DNA of 64,000 nucleotides from Amphiura filiformis (taxonomy: Eukaryota; Echinodermata; Ophiuroidea; Amphilepidida; Amphiuridae). Shown here piece after piece: positions 32,443 to 44,619 of the stretch (within the stretch, counting starts at the first letter, position 1; every line of letters begins with the position of its first letter). The stretch is taken from NCBI RefSeq assembly GCF_039555335.1, contig NC_092629.1, positions 3,429,912-3,493,911 on the forward strand, read 5' to 3'. The translations under genes were made by a program, and so were the position numbers. The notes beneath the pieces are model-generated. The model ran no database searches, was not told the DNA's origin, and saw only the letters and a program-made list of their open reading frames with translations.

Positions 32443-33400
32443 TTTATAAGATCATGCACAGCCTGCATTGAAGGCCCATTTAAACAAGAATTGTCTTTAA
32501 AAAGAATACAATATGTGATGAAGTGGTCAAGCAGTGATGTACATAGTCGTGCACATTCTGCCAAAGTGACATTAGAACTGGAAATATATGAATCAAGTAG
32601 TTTCTGTTAATCAAATACTTTATTTTCTGAAAGTCTTGTGACAAATCATCTTGAAAAATATTTCAACATTTGTACTTTTTGTGAAAGTTTTGTGCTGAAA
32701 ACTTGGTTCCTTATGAATTCTTTGGTTTCATGGTTTACATTGATACTTGATTACTCGTTGTCTTCACTCATATAAGTTGGTGTTCAACTCCTTCCATCAT
32801 TGGTCAAATCTGGAAAAACAGACAAACAACAACACAAACACTAATATTAGCCATTGCCGGTAACTGATTTTTAATTCAATTCAAATTTGGTTGTAACATT
32901 CTGTTTTAAAGCCATTGTATGATTAATTTTCAGGCTTTTCACGCTCAATGCAGCTACTGCTAAAATAAAACAATTTTCAAACCTGATTTTTATGGCATAT
33001 TTGTTCCAACTTACACCTAATTGGAATTATTGGATTCATCCAAATTCATTGTTTTGCTAGAGCAAATGTGAATTATGACTTCAAACCCTCATAGAACACT
33101 ACAGTTAAAGGGTTAACACAGTGAGTTTTCTCTAATTTTGCCAGAATAGTTTGGCTTAAATTGACCAGAACAGTTTCCTTACAGTTGTTACTAATAATAT
33201 TTAGGCCTATTAATAATTATTTGGCAAGGAATAATCAAATTAAAATTGGACAGAAATCGTGTATTAAACAGATTTTGTAATGTCAGGGGATCTGCACTGA
33301 ACCAGCATTGTCTATTTGATCTCGATTGAACCTGAACGTGCTATTCCACGCGGGTGTCAACTGCATTTTCATTACAAGTGGAACTAGATATATTGCATCC
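32443..33400. other. Intergenic, no gene seen
   Basis: AT-rich. The stretch around 32,930-33,000 (CTTTTCACGCTCAATGCAGC, CTACTGCTAAAATAAAAC) is a reverse-oriented fragment of the repeat at 29,200. Confidence 0.4.
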
Positions 33401-35095
33401 TTAGTAAGGCTGCGAAGTCTAGCCGTGACCTTGAAATGACATCTGATGACCTTGAAATGACCTTCACCACATTTTGCATCATATCCACATAACATATACT
33501 AATTTTCATTCAAATTGAATAAACTTTGTAATTTGACCCCTTTTGACCTTTAGTTGACCTCTGGTGACCTTGAAATGACCTCCAATATATTTTGAATCAT
33601 ATCAAGATCACATATACTAATTTTCATCTAAATTGGACAAATATTAGAATTTGACCCCTTTTGACCTTTCGTTGACCTCTGGTGACCTTGAAATGACCTC
33701 CAATATATTTTGAATCATATAAAGATCACATATACTAATTTTCATTTAAATTGGACAAACTTTAGAATTTTACCCCTTTTGACCCCAAAACAGACCCCTC
33801 CTCCATGTTTAAGCCAAATCTGATTACAATCGAATATGAACATAATGCTAGAGCCCTTTTGGCATTATTCTGATGATCACAGCACGTAATATGCAGAAAA
33901 TATTGAATTGTAAAGTGATTTTCAGTAATCAACCATTTTTGTCCCTGTTTGACCTTGAACTCAAAATCTGTGAGGACCCCATAGACACCAACTAATGTCA
34001 ATGCATATGTGTCAGTCGCATCTCTGTACCATAGAATCTGTAGGAAAAGAAGCATTTTGAAGGTATTTGGTTATGTGCCGGAAATACCACCTTAATGACC
34101 TTTGACCCCAAATCTGTGAGGACCCCATAGGCCCCGGCTATAGCCAAGGTCAATGTATAAATCTCATTACTGTACCATGTAATCTGTAGGAGAAGAAGCA
34201 TTTTTGGTAAAAATCACATTTTTAGCCAAAATTACTCATACATGACGTTTGACCCCAAATGGGTCATGTCAAATGTAAAGGCTGGGGTAGTGGAGCTTGT
34301 GCCCAAGTTTGGTCATAATCGGTCAAATAATAAAGGAGCTAGAGCAAATTATGTTAAATGTTGACAGAAAGAAGAAGAAGAAGAAGAAGAACTAGTGGCA
34401 AATGGTGGTCATAGACCACAAACCTAGCTGGGGCGTATTGGTGTTGTGGAGGTATCTGACCCCTGCAAAAGGTTCCAAAATGTTCCCCTGGTCATGAGGT
34501 TTGTTGTCCCCGAGTTTGAGTCCCGTATTCCTTACAGATGTCCAGAAAGTGCAATTTTGATATTTGACCCCAGATGACCTTTGACCTGACCCCTGCAAAA
34601 TGTTCCAAATATGTTCCCCTGGTCATCAAGTTTGTTGTCACCATGTTTGAGCCCCGTACCCCTTACAGATGTCCAGAAAATACATTTATACGATTTGACC
34701 TCTGCATGACCTTTGACCTGACCCCTGCAAAATGTTCCCCTGATCGTGAGATATGTTTTCACAGAGTTTGGGCCCCATAACCCTTACAGATATCCAGAAA
34801 ATTAAATTATAAAATTTGACCCCAGATAACCTTTGACCTGACTCCTGCAAAGTGTTCCAAAATGTCCCCCTGATCATTAAGGTTGTTGTCACCAAGTCTG
34901 AGCCCCGTACCCCTTACAGATGTCCAGGAAATTCATTTCTAAAATTTGACCTCTGCATGACCTTTGACCTGACCCGTGCAAATTGTTCCCCCGGTCATGA
35001 GATTTGTTGTCACCGAGTTTGATCCCCATACCCCTTACAGATGTCCAGATAATGCAATTCTAAGATTTTGCCCTTTAATGACCTTTGACCCCAAT
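33401..35095. repeat. GACCTTTGACC-rich repeat block
   Basis: It contains degenerate tandem units. Units of about 118 bp (TGACCTTGAAATGACCTCC, then ATATACTAATTTTCAT) span 33,430-33,780. Five units of about 130 bp (CTGACCCCTGCAAAATGTTC, then CCTTACAGATGTCCAG) span 34,450-35,070. A GAA microsatellite sits at 34,372-34,391. No coding frame persists. Confidence 0.7.
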
Positions 35096-35765
35096 TCTGT
35101 ATGCAAGTTCTAGGCGTGGGGTATAGCCGATGCATATATGCAAATGACATCATTGTACTATATAATATGTGGCAGAAGAAGCATTTTGAAGGTATTTGGT
35201 TAAATACAGGAAATGCCCCCTTAATGACCATTTACCCCAATTCCGTTTAGACCCTATGGGCGCTGGATATAGCCAATACATATGTGCAAGTTACGTAATT
35301 GTAGGGTGTAACATGCAGGAGGAGAAGCATTTTCAAATTTATTGCCAGAAAGAAGAAGAAGGAAAGAAGAAAGATCCGATAGCAAAACAGTACCTAGCTC
35401 GGGGGGTTGAAAACCCCCCAGCTAGGTAAGAAGAAGAAGAAGAAGAAGAAGAAAGAAACTACTGGGAAACAGGAGTCTAGCCGCCGCTCGGCTAGACTAA
35501 TCAACATGAAAATGCATTAAAATGGGTTCAGTGATTCTTGAGATAGCTCTTGACATTGAACTTTTTATGTTGAAGCCTATGGCTAGCACACAGAGCATGA
35601 CTAACTCACCGTTTATGTTAATTTCACTGATCTAAAAAGTTCCATGTTCTCCTGTTACACACACTACTACAACAAAAGCTGTACAAACTTATGCCAAGTA
35701 TTATAATATTACAGTGGACCTACCTAGTTCAATATAAAAATCTTTGTATTGCACATGTTGGTATC
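35096..35765. other. 3' flank of the EF-hand gene
   Basis: It contains an AAG microsatellite (35,428-35,455) and repeat fragments. On the minus strand an AATAAA occurs at 35,343-35,338, about 420 bp after the EF-hand stop codon. It is the nearest exact poly(A) signal I noticed, but it lies in repeat sequence. Confidence 0.35.
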
Positions 35766-35821
35766 TCACGAATAGTAAGTCGATGCTTCCAGGAACTCGT
35801 CAAATGATAATACTCTATCCT
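35766..35821 (-). CDS. Secreted EF-hand protein gene, last coding exon
   Basis: The terminal 56 coding bases (acceptor CCTTTTTCAG) encode the rest of the second EF-hand and the C-terminus. With the split codon from the previous exon this gives E-DRVLSFDEFLEASTYYS and a stop (residues 119-136). The loop assembled across the intron is DTNEDRVLSFDE, with acidic or polar ligands at positions 1, 3, 5, 9 and 12. Position 6 is Arg rather than the usual Gly. The exon would not be recognisable without the splice to 37,101. Confidence 0.85.
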
Positions 35822-35962
35822 CTGAAAAAGGAAAAAAAAACATAAATGAATAAATTAGTTTGCTTATTCTTCGGGAATGAAATCCCACAAGAAGCATGAT
35901 GTATGTCTTATGGAGTTTAACATCCACATTAAAAACGGAATAAATGTATTTCGGCACGATTT

Positions 35963-36700
35963 TAAGAGGGTGTGATAAAGGAACATGTTTTACTTATTTA
36001 TTTAAAAAAATTGTATGCACTAATCATAGAGCTTATTAATATTTAAGAGGGTGTGATAAAGGAACATGTTTTACTTATTTATTAAAACAAATTGTATGCA
36101 CTAATCATAGAGCTTATTAATATTTAAGAGGGTGTGATAAAGGAACATGTTTTACTTATTTATTAAAACAAATTGTATGCACTAATCATAGAGCTTATTA
36201 ATATTTAAGAGGGTGTGATAACTGATAAAGGAACATTTTTACTTATTTATTAAAACAAATTGTATGCACTAATCATAGAGCTTATTAATATTTAAGAGGG
36301 TGTGATAAAGGAACATGTTTTACTTATTTATTAAAACAAATTGTATGCACTAATCATAGAGCTTATTAATATTTAAGAGGGTGTGATAAAGGAACATGTT
36401 TTACTTATTTATTAAAACAAATTGTATGCACTAATCATAGAGCTTATTAATATTTAAGAGGGTGTGATAAACGGACATGTTTTACTTATTTATTAAAACA
36501 AATTGTATGCACTAATCATAGAGCTTATTAATATTTAAGAGGGTGTGATAAAGGAACATGTTTTACTTATTTATTAAAACAAATTGTATGCACTAATCAT
36601 AGAGCTTGTTAATATTTAAGAGGGTGTGATAAAGGAACATGTTTTACTTATTAAAAAAAAATTGTATGTACTAATCATAGAGCTTAATTAATATTAGGCA
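35963..36700. repeat. 81-bp tandem array, about nine copies
   Basis: The unit is TAAGAGGGTGTGATAAAGGA, then ACATGTTTTACTTATT and AATTGTATGCACTAATCATA. Copies start at 35,964, 36,045, 36,126 and so on, mostly 1-3% different. One copy has an inserted TGATAAC, and the last is degenerate. It lies in the last intron of the EF-hand gene. Confidence 0.93.
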
Positions 36701-37100
36701 AAATAATTGATATAATAAACAAGTTTGTCTCAGCGACTTTAGATCGCAACCCGTGACGCTCAGACGACCCTCCCCCTCATTATATATCGGTAGATACGCT
36801 CATGAAGTGGTCTTAAGAAGGGGTATACAAAGATGAAGTATGAAGAAAACAAGGTAAAATAAAGCTGGGATGGGGGGGGGGGGGTGAACAAACCGGAGAA
36901 ATGGGGATAACGGTGACATACGCGTATACGGGAATTGGAAAAAATTTCAAACAAGAGAAATGGGAAGAAGTAAAATGCTGAGGATAGAATGGAAGAAGTT
37001 ATGGCAAGAGGATCCAGATAAAGTTTGAAAAACAGGACAGGAAAAGCTGAAACAAACAACAAAAGATAACAATTAGGCTCTAAATGGTCTTGTTTCTTAC

Positions 37101-37285
37101 CGTTTGTGTCAACCTTGTTTAAAATTCTTGAATATTCTGAGATGCCAGCTTTCCGCCTCACCCACTCTGTTACAGTAACTTTTCCGTCATGGTTTTTGTC
37201 TAAATCGTCAAAGATTTCATGGAGTTTCTCGATTACAAAGTCATTCAAATTGGTGAATTGCACATCGCCGTCGACTGATCGCTTT
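37101..37285 (-). CDS. Secreted EF-hand protein gene, middle coding exon
   Basis: A 185-nt exon (acceptor CGTTTTCAG, donor AACG|GTAAGA), phase 2 in and phase 1 out. It encodes residues 57-118 and starts with R completed from the previous exon, then KRSVDGDVQF. The first EF-hand loop is DKNHDGKVTVTE (residues 86-97), flanked by helix-like FVIEKLHEIFDDL and WVRRKAGISEYSRIL. It ends in VDTN, the start of the second EF loop. All canonical calcium ligands of the first loop (D1, N3, D5, K7 backbone, T9, E12) are present. Confidence 0.9.
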
Positions 37286-37597
37286 CTGAAAACGAAAATA
37301 AGTGAGGTGGTTAGTTCATATGTTATTGTATGTTGGTGGATCATTGGTTACAGCAACAATTTACTGCAGATATTTGAATATTTTAAACAATTTCACATAT
37401 TTATAATTTCATATAGCTAATTTTAATCATTTTGCAGTTATCATGGTTATCGTTACCGGGATGTAAACGCTCATACAAGTATAATAATATATGCGGATTT
37501 GAATGCGATATGCATGAGGGAGGGAAAGTGAGGATATTTACAGAGGGTGGGTGGGGTGTGTGTTGGTGAGTGAATGGGTATAGAACCTTTGTTGTAC

Positions 37598-38046
37598 TAT
37601 AAGGGGCTGTGTAATATTTATGAGCCCCTCCCCTGGGGTAAAATTTCCAAACGGCTCGCCAAAAATCGCTTGCCCCCCCCCCCCAATCTCGGCCCGCCAA
37701 AAATTCTTTGCCCCTCCCCCTCCTTGCGCATGCCAAATTTCCCCTTGGGATTCCAATATTTACAAACCTCAAATGGTCTAGATATATGTTGCGAGCAGGA
37801 AAATTTGCATATTTTTAAATATGCAAATGTTCCTGCATAAATGCTTAAAAGCGTTTCCGTACTGTTTTCCTAAGGCTTTTGAGCGTTTTATTTAAAAGGC
37901 GCCCCATGAATGTGTGCCAAATATCACTTCCCCCCCTTCGGCTTGCCAAAAATGCTTGCCCCCCCCTCTTTCGGCTCGCCAAATATTTCTTGCCCCCCCC
38001 CAAATGTTACCCTCCCCCAGGGCTCATAATTATTGCTTAGCCCCTA
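37598..38046. mobile_element. MITE with C-rich interior
   Basis: The ends AAGGGGCTGTGTAATATTTA, TGAGCCCC and GGGCTCATAATTATTGCTTA, GCCCC are inverted repeats. The inside repeats GGCTCGCCAAAAAT and GCTTGCCCCCC. It lies in the second intron of the EF-hand gene. Confidence 0.6.
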
Positions 38047-38245
38047 ATGTAAGTGTGCTCAGCTCGGTGTAGGCTATGTGTACTAGGCTTTATGTGGGTG
38101 TAGGGGGTCTCCGAAAGATCAGGCTATATTCTACATAAAGCAACTGACTTAGTCTTTAGGATGCGCAATGGATCATAATGCATGGGGGGGCTGGGGTTAC
38201 TAAAACAACAATGGGGAGGGGTAGTGAATGAAGGGGGCGTCTTAC

Positions 38246-38415
38246 CTGAATGGATGAGGGGGTACTGGTCTACTCTTTTTGTCATTTGTGTTATCGTTCT
38301 CGTCATCTATGGGAAAACCATGTGTTGTGTGAACATCAGTGATTTTCATACAGGACTCGACCACCAGGAAGATACTGAGGATGTATAAAAGTGACATCAG
38401 GGCTGCTGCGCTCAT
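38246..38415 (-). CDS. Secreted EF-hand protein gene, first coding exon
   Basis: This exon starts the gene's product, a 136-residue secreted protein. The exon itself runs from 38,482 (acceptor TCTCTTATTAG) to the donor TTCAG|GTAAGA. The ATG at 38,415 is the first AUG of the spliced message and has A at -3. Residues 1-22 (MSAAALMSLLYILSIFLVVESC) are split as MSAAALMSLLYI and LSIFLVVESC, a clear signal peptide. An acidic and polar segment rich in D, N and T follows (about 23-48), then a proline-rich linker ending RPVPPHPF. The next exon begins R-K-R-S, so a dibasic KR|S cleavage would release a 77-residue EF-hand pair. I do not recognise the family. The gene structure is well supported and the function is unknown. 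Confidence 0.85.
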
Positions 38416-38591
38416 TTTGTTGGCTTGGTTTTGTTGGTACTTTTGGAGAAAATTAAAATTTGGTGACAGGATGTTGATTTTCCTAATAAGAGAAAACAAA
38501 GCAAAATTGGAAAATGATTAGATTATGTGTAGATAGGCCAACATACATGATATAATTGTATACTTTTACGAAAAACGTCCAGTTGACATAA

Positions 38592-38989
38592 CCCAGCAAA
38601 CACAAAACGTTTTAAACAGGTTATATTTTAGGCTTTTGCTTTTGGTAAAAACGTTTTAATAACATTAAATGTCAGGTAATTATAAAGGTTATGAAAACGT
38701 TTAAAACATTCTGCTATGAAAACACACTACAATTTTTTTAATGTTTTCAAAATGTTGTTGTCAAATATTTTCTGCAAAAATTTTTTGCCAAATATTTTGT
38801 CAACACTTAAATAACGATATGTTAGAATGTTTGCTGTAAGTTATCAAAAATGTTTTTGAATGTTATGAAAACGTTTTATACCCGTTAAATAGGGCCTACC
38901 CTTTAGGCCTATATAACCCGACATTACGTTTTCTGCAACCTTTTCTAACCTTTTGCGAATGATGTCGAAAACATTTTGTGTTTGCTGGG
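38592..38989. mobile_element. MITE with CCCAGCAAACACAAAACG ends
   Basis: It starts CCCAGCAAACACAAAACGTT and ends TTTTGTGTTTGCTGGG, with internal AAAACGTTTTA repeats. A second member is at 57,518-57,747. It lies in the first intron of the EF-hand gene. Confidence 0.8.
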
Positions 38990-41615
38990 ACTTTAGATCT
39001 GTTGGAGTTGGGGCTCCAATACCCTTCAGCCCCACCCCTAATACTTTTGGTGCCATCCCGGGTGCCATCATGATACGTACCAGGAAAAGTGGTGTTTTTG
39101 ACGAATATTTTGCAAACAATTTTTGACTCCACGGGCCTTGGGCACCCCCCAGAATGGATCATCAACAAATTTTCATTTTGCCCCCCAAAAAAAATGTTGA
39201 AAATCTTCCAAAGCTTTTGGGCTCCGCCTACGACTTGGGCTTGCCGACACGTACACCATGTGAACGCTCAGATTTGAGACTTGGTCCCTTGGTTAATGAC
39301 CCAGTTTCCTTAATCAATTACCCCAAAGCAAAAATTAACTTCGACACAAACATCGCCTGATTTCAAGCGATTTGATTTGTTATTCCAGGGTCTTGTGAAT
39401 TGAACGAAAAGTGGTGTGATTCTGAGGTGAGATTATAAAGTCGACTGGAAAAATCATCATTCACAAATTTGACTCTATAGTTCAATGTCAAGTTCGCCGG
39501 GTGAAGGAAAAGTCTGGGCTAAGGATTAATTTGATACGTTGTGATCCGAGCTCATGTAATTTTTTACTTTTAAAAGTATACACTGTTAAACTTGAGCTAG
39601 TCAAATAAAAATCCCTTTAAAAGGGAGCGCTTGGCCTTGAATACCCAAACTTAATGAAGGGTGAAATATATCAAAAAATACTGCACGACAGGAACGCACA
39701 TCTAAAAAAAGGTCTAATTCGACTATATATAATTTTCGACTAACTAAAATTAGTCACACAACTTACAAGATATAATTTTTTTATTCACGGAAAATAATGC
39801 TGAAATTAGGCCTATGTATTTATAATGCTAGAAGAACAGTAATATAATTTCACATTAATTTGCATCATTTCAATATATTTTAAAGACTTATAATATTAAA
39901 TTTGTAAAGAATAAGAAATTGCACGACTAATGACGAATTTATGACTGATAATTAGTCATGTACGTGCACGAATTGATTACTAATTGAATGACTAATTAAA
40001 TGACTAATTATTTATCGAAAATCAGAATTTTGATAAATAATTAGCTCCCACTCTCCCCCCTGGCATAAATATTGAACGACAGGGATTTCACAATCCACGA
40101 TTTAAATTGGCAATCAATCTATAAAGTAAAACAAATAAATGTAAGGGATGATTGCACAATAATGACACGCCATTACAAACTTGTTAATATCATTAATACA
40201 TTATGATATTCAATTGTTCTATGTATCAATTAGGTCTACGTATGAATAATATTCTATTGTTTATGCAAAATTATGCAAATTACTAAGTCCCTAGTATTGT
40301 TTCTGTGAATAAAAACCAAACAATAAAACACTTTCCATTTGATTATGTTAAGCAACACCTTTTTAATCAATTAAAACTTAAATTTTGCGCAACTTGCGAA
40401 ATATATCGAATGATCAATTGTTAGTGTTCATCGATAAAATATGTATGGTGTTCACGTGGTGAGCACTGGTATTTTGCATTTATTGATTGAAATCAGCTGA
40501 TTTCAATACAAGATGATGTAGGCTACACAATGATGATCATATGATGCAAAAATGGAATGACACATTTCTGAATAACAAAGAAATAGTTGCAACATACGAT
40601 ATTAATAGCTATTAATGTATGGTGATCAGTTTGGATTTCTCTTGCATGATTTCGCCAAAAGTGTCCGATATCAAAACGAAAAAATGTATCTGAAGAATAC
40701 CTACAATCCTGCGCAAAAAGCTTGGGACATTACATTATATTTCACGCATCGCCTAATTTAATGTTGAATGCTGAAAAATAGTCAAGTCATGCAAGTGGTT
40801 ACGCTGAATAATTTGCTCCTTCCAGGAGAAGGGAAGGGGAGTAAGCATGTAAACATGAGCTATGAAACGTATCAGGCATTTTCAGCCTCATGTTCAATTC
40901 ACATGATTTTGATCTTCAAAACATCAACTGTCCTAACGAGTTTTCGCATTGACAAGTTTGTATAGACACTTATTATAGGCATAGACACACCCCTACACAT
41001 GTATATAGTCCATAGACCCAACCCAGGATTGTTAGGATACACGTGTTACCCAGTTGTACCTTATTGTATATCAGCACATATTAAATCATAAAAAAATATT
41101 TTTTAAAGCCCACAATGTCATGGTAATGCCAAAGGAGCAATATTATCAACTTTACATAAGAAATTATTATGTACTCAGTATGATGAAATACAATGTAACA
41201 CATACAATAGGACATATATTGACAAAATGGCCCATTTTTGTTCTTTTCAGCCGCTTTCCACTTTTTGACAATTCATGCCGATTGCCCCCCCCCCCCCTCC
41301 TAATTTCAAGACGGATTGACGCAGAGCAATGCAATATATCGGTCATGATAAAAACAGTCATGACAGTAAAGCAACATTAATAAATTGTTCGAAGTGGCTT
41401 TCGTTTGCACGGAAATCGAATTAAATGTTGAAATGAATTTGTAAAGAAAAGACAATCAAAGACATTGACGTGAAATTTTGCACGAATGCTCTGTCAATGC
41501 CATATGCCAAGTTTTCAGATAATGGACTAGCGAAAACACGTGCTGGATATGAAGATGGGTACAAGCATGATTCGCTGTCAAAAATAAGTTATTGTTAAGT
41601 TACTTTACTATAAGC
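38990..41615. other. First intron of the EF-hand gene
   Basis: AT-rich intron with no exon-like frame. A partial member of the 44,469 element lies at 41,218-41,322 (TTTTTGTTCTTTTCAGCC, GACGGATTGACGC). ATTAGTCAT-type short inverted motifs cluster at 39,930-40,020. Confidence 0.45.
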
Positions 41616-41950
41616 TAAAAATGTTAGAAAACACCTGAACATGACGATGCCATCTACTTCTCAGTGAGAAACATGAGTTTTGTATCATAGATCGAGGTGA
41701 TTCTACACTGTCTAGTATAAATCATGAAGTGAAACGAAAACTTGAGATAAAATCACAAATTATGTTACCACAAGTTATATTGCTAACTTACTTTCACATG
41801 TATAACCTATTTCTAAAAATGTTAGAACATGAAGATTGCAACGCCTTATCAGTGAGAAACATGATTTTTGTATAGATCGGCGAGGTGATTCTCCACTAAA
41901 GTCTAGTGCAAGTGAAACGAAAACTTTTAGATAAAATCACAAATTAGCAT
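41616..41950. repeat. Imperfect tandem duplication, about 195-bp period
   Basis: CTAAAAATGTTAGAAAAC through AAAATCACAAATTATG (41,616-41,763) is repeated imperfectly at 41,814-41,946 (TCAGTGAGAAACATGA, GAGGTGATTCT, AAGTGAAACGAAAACTT). It lies just downstream of the leader exon donor. Confidence 0.7.
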
Positions 41951-41982
41951 AAAATCACGAAAACAACGAATTTTAAACTTAC

Positions 41983-42152
41983 CAGCCAGTATTTCTTCTC
42001 TTCAAGGTGTGTTGGTATATATTGCACCGTATAAAATCTCAGCTAAGATTATTAAAAATAACTAATTCTGAGACTTAAGTTTTCTCCGTGAGCGGATCCT
42101 GATGGTCGATATTGCACGTTCGATGTTGGTGAGACGGACAAGGCAAAATGCG
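41983..42152 (-). other. 5' untranslated exon of the EF-hand gene
   Basis: The minus strand has a full-strength donor (GGCTG|GTAAGT) at 41,983. Upstream of it, to the expected start about 30 bp after the TATA box, there is no AUG. Splicing to the acceptor at 38,482 gives a leader free of upstream AUGs. The start point, about 42,150, is inferred from TATA spacing. Confidence 0.65.
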
Positions 42153-42157
42153 CCGAT

Positions 42158-42408
42158 CAGCTGGGTTGCTTCCCTTTTTATAGGGCCCATGCTTGATTAA
42201 ATCCCGCTTGCTGTAGGGCAGCACCATTCATTCAAATGTTAACCAGCTGATCGGTCCCTTATCAGCTGATATTTCTCACTAGATGACGTCATGCATGGTC
42301 CCTTTATGGAGTGCGCACGCGCCAGGAGTGAGGCAATTCCCGGTTTTCCAGGGTTCATGTGGAGACCCACGTTTCCCCCAGGCACTAAAAGTGTCGCTCG
42401 ATCAGCTG
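42158..42408. promoter_or_regulatory. Cluster of four ATCAGCTG-type E-boxes
   Basis: CAGCTG at 42,158, 42,244, 42,263 and 42,403, each extended to ATCAGCTG or CAGCTGAT. They flank the TATA box of the EF-hand gene. CAGCTG is an E-box bound by bHLH factors. The regulatory role is inference. Confidence 0.45.
42175..42182 (-). promoter_or_regulatory. TATA box of the EF-hand gene
   Basis: TATAAAAA on the minus strand within GGCCCTATAAAAAGGGAAGC. It is placed about 25-30 bp before the inferred start of the leader exon. Confidence 0.6.
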
Positions 42409-42448
42409 TTTTTCACTCTCTGCATGTAAGTGAAATGACAGAGATGGA

Positions 42449-42500
42449 AAGGCATGAACAGAGAGAAAGAGAGAGAGGGAGGGAGAGAGAGAGAGAGATG
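42449..42500. repeat. GA-rich microsatellite
   Basis: GAGAGAAAGAGAGAGAGGGA through GAGAGAGATGG, nearly pure purine. Confidence 0.85.
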
Positions 42501-44468
42501 GAAAATCGAAGTTGAAACGAGGATATGGTCACCAGGTTTTCATCACAGCTTCCCTGGAGCTGGAATGAATCAGAATTGATCCGCAGTTGTCATGGTTGTT
42601 GTTCCTGATTTAGCAAAGCGAATGAATCTACAAGTATTAAAAATATTTTGCATATTTTATTATTTAACAATATGCATAGCCAGAGATATGCGGTGGTATA
42701 AATATCTCAATTGTTTTGGATGAGGGGATGAGTCTGTTGATCACGAAATTCCCCTTTAAAATGTTACCAGAGTTTTTTTTAATTTTTATTTGAAAACAGG
42801 CAACTACAATTTGTACAAAGTTTCTCAATATACTACGATTTAAAGCTAAAACGATAATACTTATAGCATCTGGCAATAAAAAGTTGCCGAATTCCCCCAA
42901 AAGTTTTTGCACATAAGACAAGTAGGATGTTTTTTGCCTTCCAGGTCTTCTTTTACCGTGTAGAGGGATATCCTCTGCATAGAAAAAAAAATTATGAACA
43001 ATTTTGATTTGCTTATAAACAATATGAAATCACTAAATATCCTGTGAAAATTATTTTCACATTTAACTTTATACTCTGCACTGATTTGAAAATAAATATA
43101 AGTAATTGCGCCATATGTTACCATACAACCTCACTCTAAACATACGAATTACAGGCAAAACATTTCGCAATATTTTTGTTAATTTTATATCAAATATGAA
43201 AATTCAAATATGAAAAAAAAAAACCGCGACCCTATTTTTCAAATTTTAAGGTCGGTCGGGCAATACGAATCTTTTAAGGCGTAATTTCATCCCGTCGTAT
43301 TAAAAATTAATCTCCTCTAAACATGCTAAATATGGATGTTCTCGCGGTTTTGAACTTTTGACACCAATCATAATTACGGTACCTTAGGCCTACATGAAGA
43401 AACAAATACTGAATCAGGTGTCAATGTATTCTACAATCTTCAGCATCGGAATCATTGATCAAGAACACGAGAGAAATAATAATTAATAATATTGATTTCA
43501 TGCTGATTGTGTTCATAAACTTTTCAATGCCAATTCAAACTATAAAAGAAATTTAGGCTTTGTCCTTTATTGCACAATACAAGGTATGTAATTAATAATT
43601 TAATAATTATTGATGTTATGCTTATCATGTTCATATACCGTTTAATCCTAATTCAAATTATAAAAAAATTGTAGTTATTGTTCCTGAATTAAGGTCACAA
43701 AATGACAAAACAAATCAAAGGAGTGGTACAAAAAGTAACTGTCTACAATAACTGCCCTATAACATGTATAATAAACAGTTAGCTTAATATTCAAATAGCT
43801 GCCCTTCCATATAGACAACTGACTCAATTCTGCATTGATACACATCTAAAAATATCATAAACCTGGTCACAGCTATAATTGCATAATGGGTAACCAAATC
43901 TTGCGAGTTGTAGAAGATGACCATGCTTTTCACCTTTACACACAAACGGGTAATATAGCATCTCGGTATTAACGGGGTACTTCAGCATTTTAATAATTAT
44001 CTCAAGAACGAATGCAGATAGCGGTGTGTGTTTTCTAGAAGGCTGGGAAAACATTCACAGCTACAATTTGATACTTAAATTACGCTTTTCTGAGCTGATT
44101 TTGTAAATGGTTTTGTGTTTGAACAAGAGACAGCGTGATCAGAAATGCTGAAAAACTGTAGCTTATTTGAAATTCATGACAAGTTGATAAGAGCAAGTTC
44201 CACTCGACCAATGCACAGCTCAGAGCAAACACCCTGACCCATACATACACCCGAACACACCGCTACACATATAACCCTTGCATACACACCCTACCATCAC
44301 TAAATGCGCAAACCCGTAAGCACACCAACATCCATGTACGCAGCTTATTAGCACTAGGCCTGACTTAAACTTAACGGTGGCATTTCTTTCACCTGCACAC
44401 CCACCCACCCCACATACCCCCACTATGAAACTAGCTTAATGCCCCCATGCACCCCGGCAATTTATTTT
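42501..44468. other. Intergenic, no gene seen
   Basis: AT-rich. Bases 43,478-43,560 and 43,598-43,680 are an imperfect duplication (AATAATTAATAATATTGATT, CAATTCAAACTATAAAA). No convincing reading frame. Confidence 0.45.
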
Positions 44469-44619
44469 CCCATGGGCATGGGCGTCAATCCGGGGGGGGG
44501 CGTGTCCCCACACCTTTCGGCAAAATGACCCATTTTTTGTTCTTTTCAGCCACTTTTTGACAATTCAGGCCGATTGTCCACCCTACATTTCTATCCGGAT
44601 TGACGCTAATGCCCATGGG
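44469..44619. mobile_element. MITE with CCCATGGGCATGGGCGTCAA ends
   Basis: The ends CCCATGGGCATGGGCGTCAA, TCCGG and CCGGATTGACGCTAATGCCC, ATGGG are inverted. It is a full member of the family seen partially at 41,218. Confidence 0.7.
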
